64,000 bases of DNA from JBFHIJ01 sp041596515 (GCA_041596515.1 JBFHIJ010000006.1:62001-126000); one strand, 5' to 3'. Positions 18,901 through 28,387 are shown, counted from the first letter of the stretch. Made by a program: numbers and translations. The notes: a model not told the origin generated them from the letters alone.

Positions 18901-19752
18901 AAGCAATCTCAACTATTGAATACAATAGAAAAGGCGTTAGGAGTAGAAAGCTATGAGGAAGTTGGAGACAAGACTTATAAAAGTGAATTATCTTATAATA
19001 CCCCGGAAGAATTTATTATGCCGGAAAATTTGAATATTTTACTGGCAGAAGATAATATGGTTAATCAAATCTTGATTACAGATTTATGTGAGGTTAACGG
19101 TTGGGGAATTACCACTGTTGAAAATGGAAGAGATGCAGTAGAAGAGTGCAGAAAAGGCATATATGATATAATATTAATGGATATACAAATGCCTGAAATG
19201 GATGGAATAGAAGCCACTGAGCTCATTAGAAATGATAAGGAATACAGCCAAATACCAATTATTGCACTGACTGCCCATGCTTTAAAAGGGGATCGAGAAA
19301 AGTTCCTGGCAGCAGGGATGGATGACTACATATCCAAACCGGTTAGTGATAAACTACTATTTGCAGCTATAGAAAATCAGATACGTCTCAAAAAGAAAAC
19401 AAAGGATAAAAGGGAATTTCCACCTGCTGACTTTACAAATCTATTGAAAGTACTGAAAGGAAATAGTAAAATAATAATAATAATGGTCGAAAGTTTCTTT
19501 GAAGAGCTTCCTTCGTTAGTGCAGGAAATGGAAGAAGGAATCAAGGCTGAAAATTATAAAAAGTTAGATTATGCTGCTCACAAATTAAAAGGAGCATTAG
19601 TAAATTTCGATGCTAAAGAAGCAGCCAGTTTAGCACTTGACTTGGAGCTCATGGGTAAGAATGAAAAGTTAGCAAATGCTGATGAGACATTAAATAAGTT
19701 AAGCTATGAGATGAATAGATTTCGAGAATATTTTAAAAAGATAAAGTGGTGA
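15916..19752 (+). CDS. Multi-PAS hybrid sensor histidine kinase with two receivers and an HPt domain
   Basis: This 1278-residue cytoplasmic protein has no evident membrane segment. After an N-terminal PAS-like region come further PAS units (HFSKGAEQLFGFNAESVTGY; SLFENSIDPMLLLDGY; YRTNPEGKLFYANPALLEILGF) and then a GAF-like region (about residues 470-620). The HisKA site is ANMSHEIRTPMNG with His648. The ATPase has NIISNAVKFTSTG, DTGIGISED and GGTGLGLAIS boxes. Receiver 1 has its phospho-acceptor Asp at about 944 (LDYMMPGLDG) and receiver 2 at about 1089 (MDIQMPEMDG). An HPt domain follows with His1222 (AAHKLKGAL). The enzyme can thus run a full internal phosphorelay. It sits between an MCP and a CheB gene, which suggests that it takes the place of CheA. 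Confidence 0.93.
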   Translation: MAKSHSDIKELEKELELYKNILDNLPVGLHVQDGSGKPIISNKQYDKFNSMSNGLFQINRIGTDNKGEALAITCTNVFDVANLYAENLPKSKPNQGNVEINGVLEHLAFIHLETISTDLNILHFSKGAEQLFGFNAESVTGYSIKKLVDYDYFDKIMSIVKSIKSLGDNYSGETEFKKKNGLVFQGVYEWYPIFDAKQKLESCLVVILDITNRIVAEADIRNSELKFRSLFENSIDPMLLLDGYNIKDCNYAALKLFETTDKKQIIGRKPSDLSPEFQSDGDSSYMKMLRMVEGAAQKGATRFIWEHKNLKGEIIPTEVSLAVLYIENRRNVYAIIRDIRDRIDADRKIRESEERVRTLTNQLPVGIYRTNPEGKLFYANPALLEILGFEKNIDLKEINVTDLYVNPHKRELHLNELSKRESVVISEYELINSKNQKIIIRDTGSPIKNADGELDYIDGIMEDITERKRAENALQTIVEGTARNTGVNFFSSFVYYLAEVFDVSDTCIYIVGDNKKPGYVLAYWGDRQFYETFEIDIHLHEKFLPSVFYHQEDSPFLNIPRAKGNSYVKYILGIPIFENGKKLKGFVLAMDKEKPEPKKRNEFILEIFATRAAAEIERKNMEDYLKNAKEQAEAANKAKSLFLANMSHEIRTPMNGIIGMTDLVLKSELTPEQRIHLNLVKTSADSLLNIINDILDLSKIESGKLLLDSLEFELNSTIEKSVDMFALKAYRKSIELTCFIEPDLPIYLIGDPTRLRQVLINIISNAVKFTSTGEIKIKVSKENSIDENHIQIKFSVEDTGIGISEDNLQRIFDDFAQADASTTREYGGTGLGLAISKHLVEKMGGYISVSSTEGAGSKFLFSLPFEIQMANNKRYRENLEKKSENLKNLKTLVVDDNSTNLLILENMLEFYGLDTTTTNDPMDAIDLYHSENAKGKPYELLILDYMMPGLDGVTLAKKLKNIAYAKIILLSSSNGFEELNPKEREVLDAYLVKPVKQSQLLNTIEKALGVESYEEVGDKTYKSELSYNTPEEFIMPENLNILLAEDNMVNQILITDLCEVNGWGITTVENGRDAVEECRKGIYDIILMDIQMPEMDGIEATELIRNDKEYSQIPIIALTAHALKGDREKFLAAGMDDYISKPVSDKLLFAAIENQIRLKKKTKDKREFPPADFTNLLKVLKGNSKIIIIMVESFFEELPSLVQEMEEGIKAENYKKLDYAAHKLKGALVNFDAKEAASLALDLELMGKNEKLANADETLNKLSYEMNRFREYFKKIKW

Positions 19753-19812
19753 ATTTTAGAGAAGAAAATTCTACAATGTTTAAATAAATAGTAAATAACA
19801 AAATAGTGTACA

Positions 19813-20814
19813 ATGAAAAGAATACTAATAGTTGAAGATGAAAAATCTAATGCTCTTTTGCTTGAGCACATGCTTAAAAATGGAGGGTATCAAGCAGATT
19901 ATTGCAGTAATGGAAGAGAGGCATTGCAAAAGCTAATTTTGAGTGACTACGATTTTCTACTTACAGATTGGATGATGCCTGTTATGGATGGTATCGAACT
20001 AATTACTGCTATAAGAGAAAGAATGCGTAAGATTCCTATTATCTTGATGATTACTCATTTAGACTCAGATGTAGCAAGAAACTATGCTCTTGACTCAGGC
20101 GCTGATGATTTTCTTACAAAACCAATAGTTCCAGAAATTCTATTTAAATGCTTAGACGAAGCGTTACTGAAAAAGCATCAGCCAGCACCTGATTTCCAGG
20201 CTGAAAATATTCAAATTTCTCGTGAAGTCAAACCACCTTTCGCAGGTATCGCAATTGCAGCAAGTACAGGAGGCCCTCCTGCCATCAAAGAACTATTCAA
20301 ATCAATTGCAGAATACAAAAATGCAGCATTTTTTGCTGTTCAGCACGGACCTGAATGGATGTTTTCATCCTTTGTAGACAGATTAAATTCAGAATTGCCT
20401 TTGGATGTGATATTGTCTTCTGATAAAATGAAAATAGAGCCCGGAAAATTATATATTGCAAGGGGAGATGCGCATACCACTGTAACAAAACAGATGCAAC
20501 TAAAAGTATATTTTGGAGAAAAAATAAACTTTGCAAGACCAGCTGCAGATCCTTTATTTAAATCTATGGTAGATTCCTTTGGCGAATATGCTGTTGGAGT
20601 AGTATTAACCGGTTTGGGTAGAGACGGAACAGAGGGAGCAGTGCAAATGCATAATGCAGGAGCACGGATATTTGCACAAGATCCTGAGCAGGCAGTAGCG
20701 CCTTCTATGCCAAAATCTCTCATCAATACTAACATAAATGTGGGAGTAATGTCTTTGCAAGAAATAGCTTTACATATAGATAATCAAATAAAAACAATAA
20801 GCAATGAATTATAA
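19813..20814 (+). CDS. cheB: CheB-type receiver/protein-glutamate methylesterase
   Basis: This 333-residue protein joins a receiver domain to a CheB methylesterase. The receiver has the acidic pocket VEDEKSN and the acceptor Asp52 in LTDWMMPVMDG. The catalytic triad of the esterase is visible: Ser151 in AASTGGPP, His178 in VQHGPEW and Asp271 in LTGLGRDGTEGA. CheB removes methyl groups from MCP glutamates. The gene follows the hybrid kinase by 60 bases and probably shares its transcript; the kinase or its HPt may phosphorylate it. No CheR methyltransferase gene is near. CheB homologues also occur in non-chemotaxis pathways, so motility is not implied. Confidence 0.93.
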   Translation: MKRILIVEDEKSNALLLEHMLKNGGYQADYCSNGREALQKLILSDYDFLLTDWMMPVMDGIELITAIRERMRKIPIILMITHLDSDVARNYALDSGADDFLTKPIVPEILFKCLDEALLKKHQPAPDFQAENIQISREVKPPFAGIAIAASTGGPPAIKELFKSIAEYKNAAFFAVQHGPEWMFSSFVDRLNSELPLDVILSSDKMKIEPGKLYIARGDAHTTVTKQMQLKVYFGEKINFARPAADPLFKSMVDSFGEYAVGVVLTGLGRDGTEGAVQMHNAGARIFAQDPEQAVAPSMPKSLINTNINVGVMSLQEIALHIDNQIKTISNEL

Positions 20815-21187
20815 AAATCGCAAATGATGCTATAAAGCACTCTTTGGCATAATTTTTCCTTTCCATACAGTTGAGAAAAAAAGATAAAAAAAAAGATAAA
20901 AAATTTGAGACCTTTATTCTTTGGAGTGTCTCTCTTAGTAAGACCTTAATAATTTAGTTGCAAATGGGCTTGTAGCTAAGGTAAATAAGATATTTTAAAT
21001 ATAAATCTAGGTTCGATGTTATAGGATATAGGTTAAATAAAAAATAGAAAAGCATGTGTAAGAATAAAATGTTAATAATTTTTTGCAAAAAAGCGGTAAA
21101 AGCATTTGGCAAAAGCAGTTGATTTTTATATTTTACGCACTTAAATAACATCGGTTTTGGATTTTATAAATTAAATTGGTTAATAAT
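20815..21187. other. AT-rich intergenic region of 373 bases
   Basis: No gene is supported here. The region has A-runs around 20878-20905, a weak interrupted inverted repeat (GAGAC/GTCTC, about 20909-20934) without a T-tract, and a possible promoter near its right end. A 65-codon minus-strand frame has no protein-like features. Confidence 0.6.
21105..21136 (+). promoter_or_regulatory. Possible promoter for the Rossmann-fold gene
   Basis: TTTG at 21105-21108, a 20-base spacer and TATTTTAC at 21129-21136 (six of eight to TAnnTTTG, counting the free positions). The ATG is about 50 bases downstream. The match is partial. Confidence 0.35.
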
Positions 21188-22879
21188 ATGCAAATCAAAG
21201 GTTCAAAAGTATTAATCTTAGGTGGCTTCGGCTTGGTTGGCTCAGCTATTTGCCGTAAACTTATGCAGTTCGAGCCTGCGGAATTGATTATATCTTCTCT
21301 CTTCAAACATGAAGCAGAAGGTGCTGTAGATACTTTGAGAAATGAATACCCAAAATGCGACCCTAATATGTTTGTAGCTAAATGGGGAAACATTTTTACG
21401 AGAACAGAGTGGAAAGACGATAACTTTAAAGAAGTACTTGATACAGATAATGGAAGGAAAGGATACATCGGTGACGTATTTGATGAATTAGGTCAAAAAA
21501 TATTAGATGAGTCTGCTCTTTATACAATGGTTACCGAATCTAAGCCAGATATCGTAATTGACTGTATTAACACTGCTACAGCTATTGCATATATGGATAT
21601 TTATAATACTGCTGTAAATACTATGAAATCAATCGAAAAAGGTGAGTTAGAAACATCTTGGGTTGAAAAAGTAATTGCCAGTACTTATATCCCTCAATTA
21701 ATCAGACACGTACAAGTCCTTTACAAAGGTCTGGTAGACGCAAAAACCGAAATGTATTTCAAAGTTGGTACTTCAGGTACAGGCGGTATGGGCTTTAATA
21801 TCCCTTACACTCACAGCGAAGAAAGACCATCAAGAGTATTGATGTCTAAAACTGCTGTTGCAGGTGCTCATACTCTTCTTCTTTTCTTGTTAGCAAGAAC
21901 CCCTGACGGACCACTTGTAAAAGAAATTAAACCTGCAGCTACTATTGCATGGAAAAAAATTGCTTATGGCGAAATCAAAAAACGTGGTCAAGCAATTCCA
22001 TTAGTAGACATGAAGCCTGAAAGTGCTAAAAAAGCAGAAGGTAAATTTATCTTTGACGATAAATCTGATATTATAGATTCAGGAGATGTATTTAAATCAG
22101 TTTATATTGATACTGGTGAAAATGGTATCTTCTCACACGGTGAGTTCCAGGCAATCTCTGCGTTAGGTCAAATGGAAATAGTTACTCCTGAGGAAATCGC
22201 TGAGTACTTAGTACACGAAATCAGAGGTGGCAACACAGGACGAGATGTAATTGCAGGCTTAGATGCTACTACATTAGGACCAAGTTACCGTGGTGGTGTT
22301 TTACAAAATGTAGCTGTAAATAAAATTGCAGATATGGAAAAAGAATATAATGTAGATAGTGTTGCATTCGAGTTGCTCGGACCTCCAAGATTATCTAAAT
22401 TGTTATACGAATCATTTTTGATGAAAAAAATTGCAGGTAGCATGATTGGTTGCAAAGAAGTGACTGCAGAAGAATTCTCTGCTAAAGCTACTGAAATTAT
22501 TAAAAATGACGATAAATTGAGACAGCAAATGTTATCTATTGGCTTAGTAATCCTAATGCCTGATGGACATCATTATTTGCGTGGCTCAGAAGTAAAAATT
22601 CCGGTTCGTAGAGGCGTAGACGAATTAGATCTTACTCCAGAAAACTTAGAAGCTTGGTGCTTTGAGGGCTGGATTGATTTAAGAGTTTCTAACTTCATCG
22701 GCTGGAAAGAGAGAATGGACAGAATTATCTCCGAAGCGGAATCTATTCCGGTTTCAGAAACAGGTTCAAGATATACTTATACAAGCGATTATTGGAATAA
22801 CTTCAAAACTATTGATGAAGGTAAAATCGCAGGTTGGATATTTGAATACGAAGATAAAGGCTGGCGATTTAAACGCTAA
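21188..22879 (+). CDS. NAD(P)-binding Rossmann-fold protein, short-chain dehydrogenase/epimerase-like
   Basis: This 563-residue protein starts with a classical dinucleotide fold (KVLILGGFGLVGSAICRKL, a GxxGxxG type) and the later stretch PDIVIDCINTATAI, as in epimerases or saccharopine-dehydrogenase-like enzymes. It is far longer than a normal short-chain dehydrogenase, and the C-terminal half (about residues 300-563) is not a domain I recognise. There is no signal peptide or membrane segment. I start at the ATG at 21188; the frame could open at a TTG at 21176. The substrate is unknown. It lies 57 bases before the T9SS cargo gene, but no functional link is evident. Confidence 0.65.
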   Translation: MQIKGSKVLILGGFGLVGSAICRKLMQFEPAELIISSLFKHEAEGAVDTLRNEYPKCDPNMFVAKWGNIFTRTEWKDDNFKEVLDTDNGRKGYIGDVFDELGQKILDESALYTMVTESKPDIVIDCINTATAIAYMDIYNTAVNTMKSIEKGELETSWVEKVIASTYIPQLIRHVQVLYKGLVDAKTEMYFKVGTSGTGGMGFNIPYTHSEERPSRVLMSKTAVAGAHTLLLFLLARTPDGPLVKEIKPAATIAWKKIAYGEIKKRGQAIPLVDMKPESAKKAEGKFIFDDKSDIIDSGDVFKSVYIDTGENGIFSHGEFQAISALGQMEIVTPEEIAEYLVHEIRGGNTGRDVIAGLDATTLGPSYRGGVLQNVAVNKIADMEKEYNVDSVAFELLGPPRLSKLLYESFLMKKIAGSMIGCKEVTAEEFSAKATEIIKNDDKLRQQMLSIGLVILMPDGHHYLRGSEVKIPVRRGVDELDLTPENLEAWCFEGWIDLRVSNFIGWKERMDRIISEAESIPVSETGSRYTYTSDYWNNFKTIDEGKIAGWIFEYEDKGWRFKR

Positions 22880-22936
22880 TATTATGTTAGAGGTTGATAT
22901 AAATATTTATCATTCATTATTTTCAAGGAGCGCCTA

Positions 22937-25900
22937 ATGAAAAGGTTTACTTTATTGCTCGCTCTGGCTTTGGGTCTCTTAGTTACCAGCAGCTACGCTG
23001 ATGGTAAAAAAGATTCTAAAAAGGACGATGTCCTTAGGAAAAGTGCTTTTGCTGAACCTAACCCGTTCATCAATAATACTTCATTTCCAGAGCCATTCGA
23101 GGAAACTGCTCAACCGGTAAACGATGCCGCAGTTTCTACAGGTTATTACTATGTGGATAGTAATGATCCAATGCAATTTCCAAATGATCCGACAAGAACG
23201 GCATATTGGAAACCATCAATTGAGTTCTATGATACAACTCAAGCAACTACTTTATGGACAAAAATTATTGCCGGTCCAAGAATTTTACCTAAATCTTTTT
23301 GGGATCAAAATCCTGACCAAGGTTTAGCATTCTTTAGAAATCCTGCAATTCCTGCTTCACCTGGTCCAACTAAAAACTTTTGGTTAGATGGTGAAGTTAA
23401 TGCAACTGACTCTGTTGATAATGCGTTTGCGGGACCTATGTCTATAGGTTTTCCGTTCTACTTTAACGGCGTTAGATTTGACTCATTCTATGTTTCTACA
23501 AATGGTGTAATAGCACTTACTAACCGTAGATACTATTATGATCAAGAAGGTAACAGAACTTTATTACCACAAACTACTAGTGCTTATGACAATATGTCTA
23601 TGGATTGGTTCTTAGGTGATGCTGGCCAATCTCGCGAACGAACAGGTGCTGAAGCTGATGTTGATGGCGATGGCACTTTGGATGGTCCTGGTACCGGTGA
23701 TACTCATGCAGATAATTTCGGTTATTTGTATTCAGTATGCGGTGGTAGTGAAGCTAATATGACAGGTGGTATTAGAAATCCTGCCCCTGGCGATTTGGAA
23801 GGTGCGATTCCTTTACAACACAAATCTGCTTTGATTGCTCCGTTCTGGGGTGACTTGCATTTGTCTCAGTGGAATCCTAACTTACAAATGGTTGATAACT
23901 ATAGTAAAGTTTGGTACAGAAGATTTAATGATAATAGCAAGCTTGTTATTTATTATGTAAATGCAAACTTGAGAGGCCCTCTTCAAACACCAAATGGAAA
24001 CATAAATCCAGCTGCCCCAACTAATGGCAGACCTGGTGATGCGAACTTTTTATCTGCAAATGCGCAGGTAGTTTTAAATCGTGTTGACTCTTCAGTTACA
24101 TTTAACTATATTAAGTTCTCTGGTTATGGTCGAGTTAATAACTTTACAATCTTTGAAGCATCTCAAATGTATAGATTTAATACAGTTTCAGGTGTAAGAG
24201 GTTTTGCTCGTCACGTAAATTACCCTACCGGTGTAGAAGATACAGACCCTTACTATCCTTGGGGTGGTGAATATCTTCAGTTTACTCACTACTATGCAAT
24301 GCACAATGGTGGTCACCCATCTGGTACTCCATTCCCAAGTACTAACTTAGCTGTAAGATTTAAACAATGGCAAAATACTCTAAGAGTAATTGACATTCAA
24401 TATATGGCTAGAAAACTTGATGAAAATGCAAACTTAGATTTCACTGAAAGTATCTTGACCGGTAATGCTGCAAACTATGAGTTGTTAGCTGGTGAAGAAA
24501 GAATCGGTGCTATCCAACCTGTTTGTCTTATCCAAAACACTTCTAACCAAGTTCAAGGTCCTACAGGTGTAAACTTTGTACCTCAAGATATTGAATTTAG
24601 AACTCGTTTTGTAATCGTAAATGAAATTACTGCACAACCTATCTATAATAGAATTGTGCCTGTATCTCAAGAATGTTTAGCAATTCCTGATATCACTACA
24701 AACCCTTGTAATGGTCAAGAGTATGTAAAAGTTAGATTATCAGAAGTTGAAAATAACAATGGTAACTATGAAGCTGAAGCTATAGATTTTACTACTTCAG
24801 GTTATACCGGTATTCCTCCTTATGGATTTGTACAGGTATTCTTCCCACCATTTGAACCAAATGAATTCGAACCTGCAAACATTGGTAGATTGCGTGCTTA
24901 TATCATCGCTGATCCATCAAATCCTGAAACAGGCGAATCATTAGGCGACGAATGGCCATTTGATGATACTACTAATGTTAACTTGTTCGTTATGAACAGA
25001 TTGAAACAATTTGAAGATAACGTAAGTGATTTTAACCAGTCTGATAGAGGTCCAATTCCTTCTGTTTTGAAATGGGTTAATATTGATGCTCAAGTTGTAC
25101 CTTCAGAATCAGTTACTCACCACCCACTTCCACCATTAGGCAGATTTAGATCTCAATGGGAATCTGATTGGTTAAGAAGTGACACTACTTCTATCATTTC
25201 TCCATGTGTGAAAATGAATAGAGTTTTGTTCTCTCAATCTGATCATCCTGCTGATGGCGATGGTTACAGTGGAGATCAGTTAAGATCATTCCCAATTGAT
25301 ATGAGAAACAGATATGATGCAGTATTGTCTCTATCTATCTCTCGTGTTGCTAATCCTGCAGATAAAACTTGGGATCGTGGATTTGGCGATGGTCAGCTTG
25401 TAGGTCCAGAACCACTTGCATTTGCTAACATGAATATGATGAGCTTATATACTAACGCTAGATCTGCATCTGCTGTGCCGGATGAAATCGTAGTAGAATT
25501 AGCACAACCTTCTCCTGATGGAATCAAGTATATTACTAATATTCCTGATGAAAAATGGAGAAACCACCCTCGTAGAGCTTGGGGACCAGACCCTGTTGAT
25601 CCTGTTACCGATATGGCAGCATTGACTGTCTTTGGTGGCGGCGGTTATATGGTAGGTTTCTGGGAAAATGATAAAGATTCTTCTTTCTCTCTTCCTAACT
25701 TTGGCGAAGGTAAACCAAATGGTTTCAGACCTAAACCTTTCGATGATGGTTTTGATGAAGAATTCCAAAAATTCTTTGTTGCTATCCCTGATACATTTAT
25801 CAATGCTCCTAACGAAGGTGCTAAAAACTTTAGATTTAGAATCAAAGTTAGAGCAACTAATGATAAAAAAGGTATGCTGTATATAAATGATGATGATGAT

Positions 25901-27811
25901 GATTTCTTCGTTGATAACGTTACATTGTTATTCCCATCAGAACAAACTGATATTGAAGTTTCTTCTGTAAAAATTAAATGGCCTTATACAGTAGCTCCTG
26001 CTTCTCAGGCTACAGATATTCCTATTTGGGTTACTTTATCAAATAATACATCTGTAGTTGCGAAAGCATTTGAAGTACAGGTAGATATCTATAAAGGAAG
26101 AATTACTGATTTGAATCCAGATAACTTCTGGCCAACAGTAACTCCTGTATATTGTCGTAAGTTTCCTTTGGCTACTATGACTGCCGGTATTGAAACTGAA
26201 ATCCCAATGCCAGGCTGGAATGCTCGCCAAACAGGTGATGGACAGTATACTATCAGAGCTATCTCTATTATGGAAGATGGTGACTTAAAACCAAATAACG
26301 ATACTACTTTCACTTATGTGGATTTGAAATTTGGTAACGTATTTGCTTACGAACCAGAAAACTCTCAAAATGATGTAGAAACTAACGCATTTACCGGTTC
26401 TACAGGTAGAGGTCTTAACCTTTATGCTTCTAACACTGGTGGTATTGGTACTAATATGTATCAAAGTGGTTGGGATCCTGATCAAGATGCAGCTGGTGCT
26501 AATAGTGGTTCAGGTTCCGGTCAAATAGCTATGAAATTTGTATTAGATAATCAAGATACCCTTAGAGGTTTCCAAGCATTATTTGGTAGAAAAAATATGG
26601 CTCCTGACTATATTAGATTCTCTGCTTATAGAGATAATAATGACTTACCATCTGTTGAAATTAATGGTACACTACTTACTGCTCAACGTGGCATGCGTGA
26701 CTTAGATCAATATGGTCAACCTGTTCAAGCTAATGATCCGGGTTGGGAATCTTATGGTACGTATCTTCTTGATAATCCTGTAATTTTGCCTCCGGGAACT
26801 TATTGGATTGCTATTGCTCAGTTAGGTGAAACTGGTCTTGAGCTTGGTGCTTCAAAAAGTAGAATGGGTATGCGTTCAGTATTTGTAACTGTAAACCAAA
26901 TGCCTGGTCCTTTGGGTATCAACGCTTCTCATTTGATGTTAGATAAATCATTGAGAAAATACAGTGAAGATAATTTCTTGATTAATAACAATATTTTCGC
27001 TGCTGAAAATGTTGCTACTACTAATCAATGGTTTGCTGGCATGCCTACTTTTGGTAACCCAATGTATCCACACATGGGACACTTTGGTATGACTCCGGTT
27101 GATGGTTATACTCATACTCTTACTCGCGGTACTTGGATTCCTCTTTTGAGACCTTACTTTGGTAACAAATCTGAAACTCCTGGTAGCTTTGAAGAAGAAT
27201 GTGATTTTGACAGTTCAAATCCTCCAGTTGAATATCGTGGTGACTTCAATGGTAAAGTTCGTAAAAATGCTATCGATTTAACTTGGTCTACTGCTTGGGA
27301 AGAAAACAACTCTGGTTTCTATGTAGAAAGAAGAGTTCCTGCATTAGGTTCTGAGTGGCATCAAGTAGGTTGGGTAGATGGTCAAGGTAATAAATCTTCA
27401 ATTTCTGAATATGATTACAGTGACAACGATGTTACTTTCAATACTACATACGAATACAGATTAAGAAATGTTGACTTTAATGGTGTTCATAATTGTCCTA
27501 GCAATGATGTTGTAATTTTAACATATAATTATGGTGATGCTTCAGTAGCAAGTTTCCCTAATCCTGTTAAAGCTAATCTTGCAAATATCTCTTTCGTTTT
27601 ACCACAAGATGGTGATGCAAAAGTTGAAATAATGGATCTTTATGGTAATACTGTTAAATCTTTCAATATTGATAATGCTGTACGCGGTATGAATAATGTT
27701 GAATGGAATACTAACGATAACAATAACATGCCTGTCGCTCAAGGTACTTATATCTTGAGAATGACTTCTGGTGACAAAGTTGTTTCCAGTAAAGTAAATG
27801 TTGTTAGATAA
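22937..27811 (+). CDS. Very large secreted protein with T9SS type A sorting domain
   Basis: This 1624-residue protein has a signal peptide (about residues 1-21, ending SSYADG) and a C-terminal type IX secretion sorting domain of about 85 residues: FPNPVKANLANISFVLP, then a KVEIMDLYGN block, an AQGTYILRM block and a basic end KVNVVR. It is therefore exported to the periplasm, passed through the outer membrane and processed at the C-terminus. The N-terminal third has a nidogen-like block (GFPFYFNGVRFDSFYVSTNG), a DVDGDGTLDGPG stretch that could bind calcium, and aromatic-rich repeats. A fibronectin-like fold may precede the sorting domain. No catalytic motif is seen, so adhesion or a surface layer is possible. 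An AAGGAG ribosome site precedes the ATG and a strong terminator follows the stop. Confidence 0.88.
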   Translation: MKRFTLLLALALGLLVTSSYADGKKDSKKDDVLRKSAFAEPNPFINNTSFPEPFEETAQPVNDAAVSTGYYYVDSNDPMQFPNDPTRTAYWKPSIEFYDTTQATTLWTKIIAGPRILPKSFWDQNPDQGLAFFRNPAIPASPGPTKNFWLDGEVNATDSVDNAFAGPMSIGFPFYFNGVRFDSFYVSTNGVIALTNRRYYYDQEGNRTLLPQTTSAYDNMSMDWFLGDAGQSRERTGAEADVDGDGTLDGPGTGDTHADNFGYLYSVCGGSEANMTGGIRNPAPGDLEGAIPLQHKSALIAPFWGDLHLSQWNPNLQMVDNYSKVWYRRFNDNSKLVIYYVNANLRGPLQTPNGNINPAAPTNGRPGDANFLSANAQVVLNRVDSSVTFNYIKFSGYGRVNNFTIFEASQMYRFNTVSGVRGFARHVNYPTGVEDTDPYYPWGGEYLQFTHYYAMHNGGHPSGTPFPSTNLAVRFKQWQNTLRVIDIQYMARKLDENANLDFTESILTGNAANYELLAGEERIGAIQPVCLIQNTSNQVQGPTGVNFVPQDIEFRTRFVIVNEITAQPIYNRIVPVSQECLAIPDITTNPCNGQEYVKVRLSEVENNNGNYEAEAIDFTTSGYTGIPPYGFVQVFFPPFEPNEFEPANIGRLRAYIIADPSNPETGESLGDEWPFDDTTNVNLFVMNRLKQFEDNVSDFNQSDRGPIPSVLKWVNIDAQVVPSESVTHHPLPPLGRFRSQWESDWLRSDTTSIISPCVKMNRVLFSQSDHPADGDGYSGDQLRSFPIDMRNRYDAVLSLSISRVANPADKTWDRGFGDGQLVGPEPLAFANMNMMSLYTNARSASAVPDEIVVELAQPSPDGIKYITNIPDEKWRNHPRRAWGPDPVDPVTDMAALTVFGGGGYMVGFWENDKDSSFSLPNFGEGKPNGFRPKPFDDGFDEEFQKFFVAIPDTFINAPNEGAKNFRFRIKVRATNDKKGMLYINDDDDDFFVDNVTLLFPSEQTDIEVSSVKIKWPYTVAPASQATDIPIWVTLSNNTSVVAKAFEVQVDIYKGRITDLNPDNFWPTVTPVYCRKFPLATMTAGIETEIPMPGWNARQTGDGQYTIRAISIMEDGDLKPNNDTTFTYVDLKFGNVFAYEPENSQNDVETNAFTGSTGRGLNLYASNTGGIGTNMYQSGWDPDQDAAGANSGSGSGQIAMKFVLDNQDTLRGFQALFGRKNMAPDYIRFSAYRDNNDLPSVEINGTLLTAQRGMRDLDQYGQPVQANDPGWESYGTYLLDNPVILPPGTYWIAIAQLGETGLELGASKSRMGMRSVFVTVNQMPGPLGINASHLMLDKSLRKYSEDNFLINNNIFAAENVATTNQWFAGMPTFGNPMYPHMGHFGMTPVDGYTHTLTRGTWIPLLRPYFGNKSETPGSFEEECDFDSSNPPVEYRGDFNGKVRKNAIDLTWSTAWEENNSGFYVERRVPALGSEWHQVGWVDGQGNKSSISEYDYSDNDVTFNTTYEYRLRNVDFNGVHNCPSNDVVILTYNYGDASVASFPNPVKANLANISFVLPQDGDAKVEIMDLYGNTVKSFNIDNAVRGMNNVEWNTNDNNNMPVAQGTYILRMTSGDKVVSSKVNVVR

Positions 27812-27833
27812 TAATATCAAATTATGATATATT

Positions 27834-27868
27834 AGCTCCTCACTTCTAAAGTGAGGAGCTTTTTTTTA
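27834..27868 (+). terminator. Terminator after the T9SS cargo gene
   Basis: AGCTCCTCAC and GTGAGGAGCT form a perfect 10-base-pair stem with a 7-base loop, then eight T residues. It is one of the strongest terminators in the window, and it isolates the cargo gene from the HIT gene. Confidence 0.92.
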
Positions 27869-27888
27869 ACTAATTTCAGAAGTTAGAT

Positions 27889-28233
27889 ATGGCTGAAACT
27901 ATATTTTCAAAAATAATTGATAAGAGTTTGCCTGCTGATATTGTATATGAAACTGACGAAATAATAGCATTTCGAGATATTAGCCCACAAGCTCCAACTC
28001 ATATTATCATCATTCCAAAAAAACAGATATCTACTGTTAATGATATTGAATTGGATGATGCTGCTTTAGTAGGTAAATTATTTGTAGCTGCTAAAGTCAT
28101 TGCTAAATCAGAAGGACTTGCAGATGATGGATACCGTCTTGTCGTAAACTGTCAGGAAGGTGCAGGACAAACAGTCTTTCACTTGCATGTGCACCTAATA
28201 GGTGGGCGTTCTTTGCTTTGGCCTCCGGGTTGA
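27889..28233 (+). CDS. HIT family nucleotide hydrolase (HinT-like)
   Basis: This small 114-residue cytosolic protein has the histidine triad HLHVHLIGG near its end, plus the N-terminal block TIFSKIIDKSLPADIVYETDEIIAF and the DISPQAPTHIIIIPKKQI stretch of the HinT/PKCI branch. Family members hydrolyse adenosine phosphoramidates and related acyl-AMP compounds as dimers. The length is normal. It has its own terminator downstream. HinT-like genes are widespread housekeeping genes, and nothing in the neighbourhood narrows the role. Confidence 0.92.
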   Translation: MAETIFSKIIDKSLPADIVYETDEIIAFRDISPQAPTHIIIIPKKQISTVNDIELDDAALVGKLFVAAKVIAKSEGLADDGYRLVVNCQEGAGQTVFHLHVHLIGGRSLLWPPG

Positions 28234-28259
28234 TGTATAATCGAACAATATGATAAACT

Positions 28260-28298
28260 AGAGATTCTCTTCAAAAAATGGGAGTCTCTTTTTTTTTG
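28260..28298 (+). terminator. Terminator after the HIT gene
   Basis: AGAGATTCTC pairs with GGGAGTCTCT over ten positions (two G-T wobbles), with a 10-base A-rich loop, then nine T residues. Confidence 0.85.
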
Positions 28299-28387
28299 CG
28301 ATATTGCAGTCAGAAACTATCAATCTGTTTCAAATGACAGTCATATTTAGTATTTTTGTCTTTTTACTATTGATAGAAAACCGATAA

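Noticed and set aside
20954..21151. 65-codon minus-strand frame between cheB and the Rossmann gene
   Set aside because: It is AT-driven, has no ribosome site or domain pattern, and overlaps a possible promoter.
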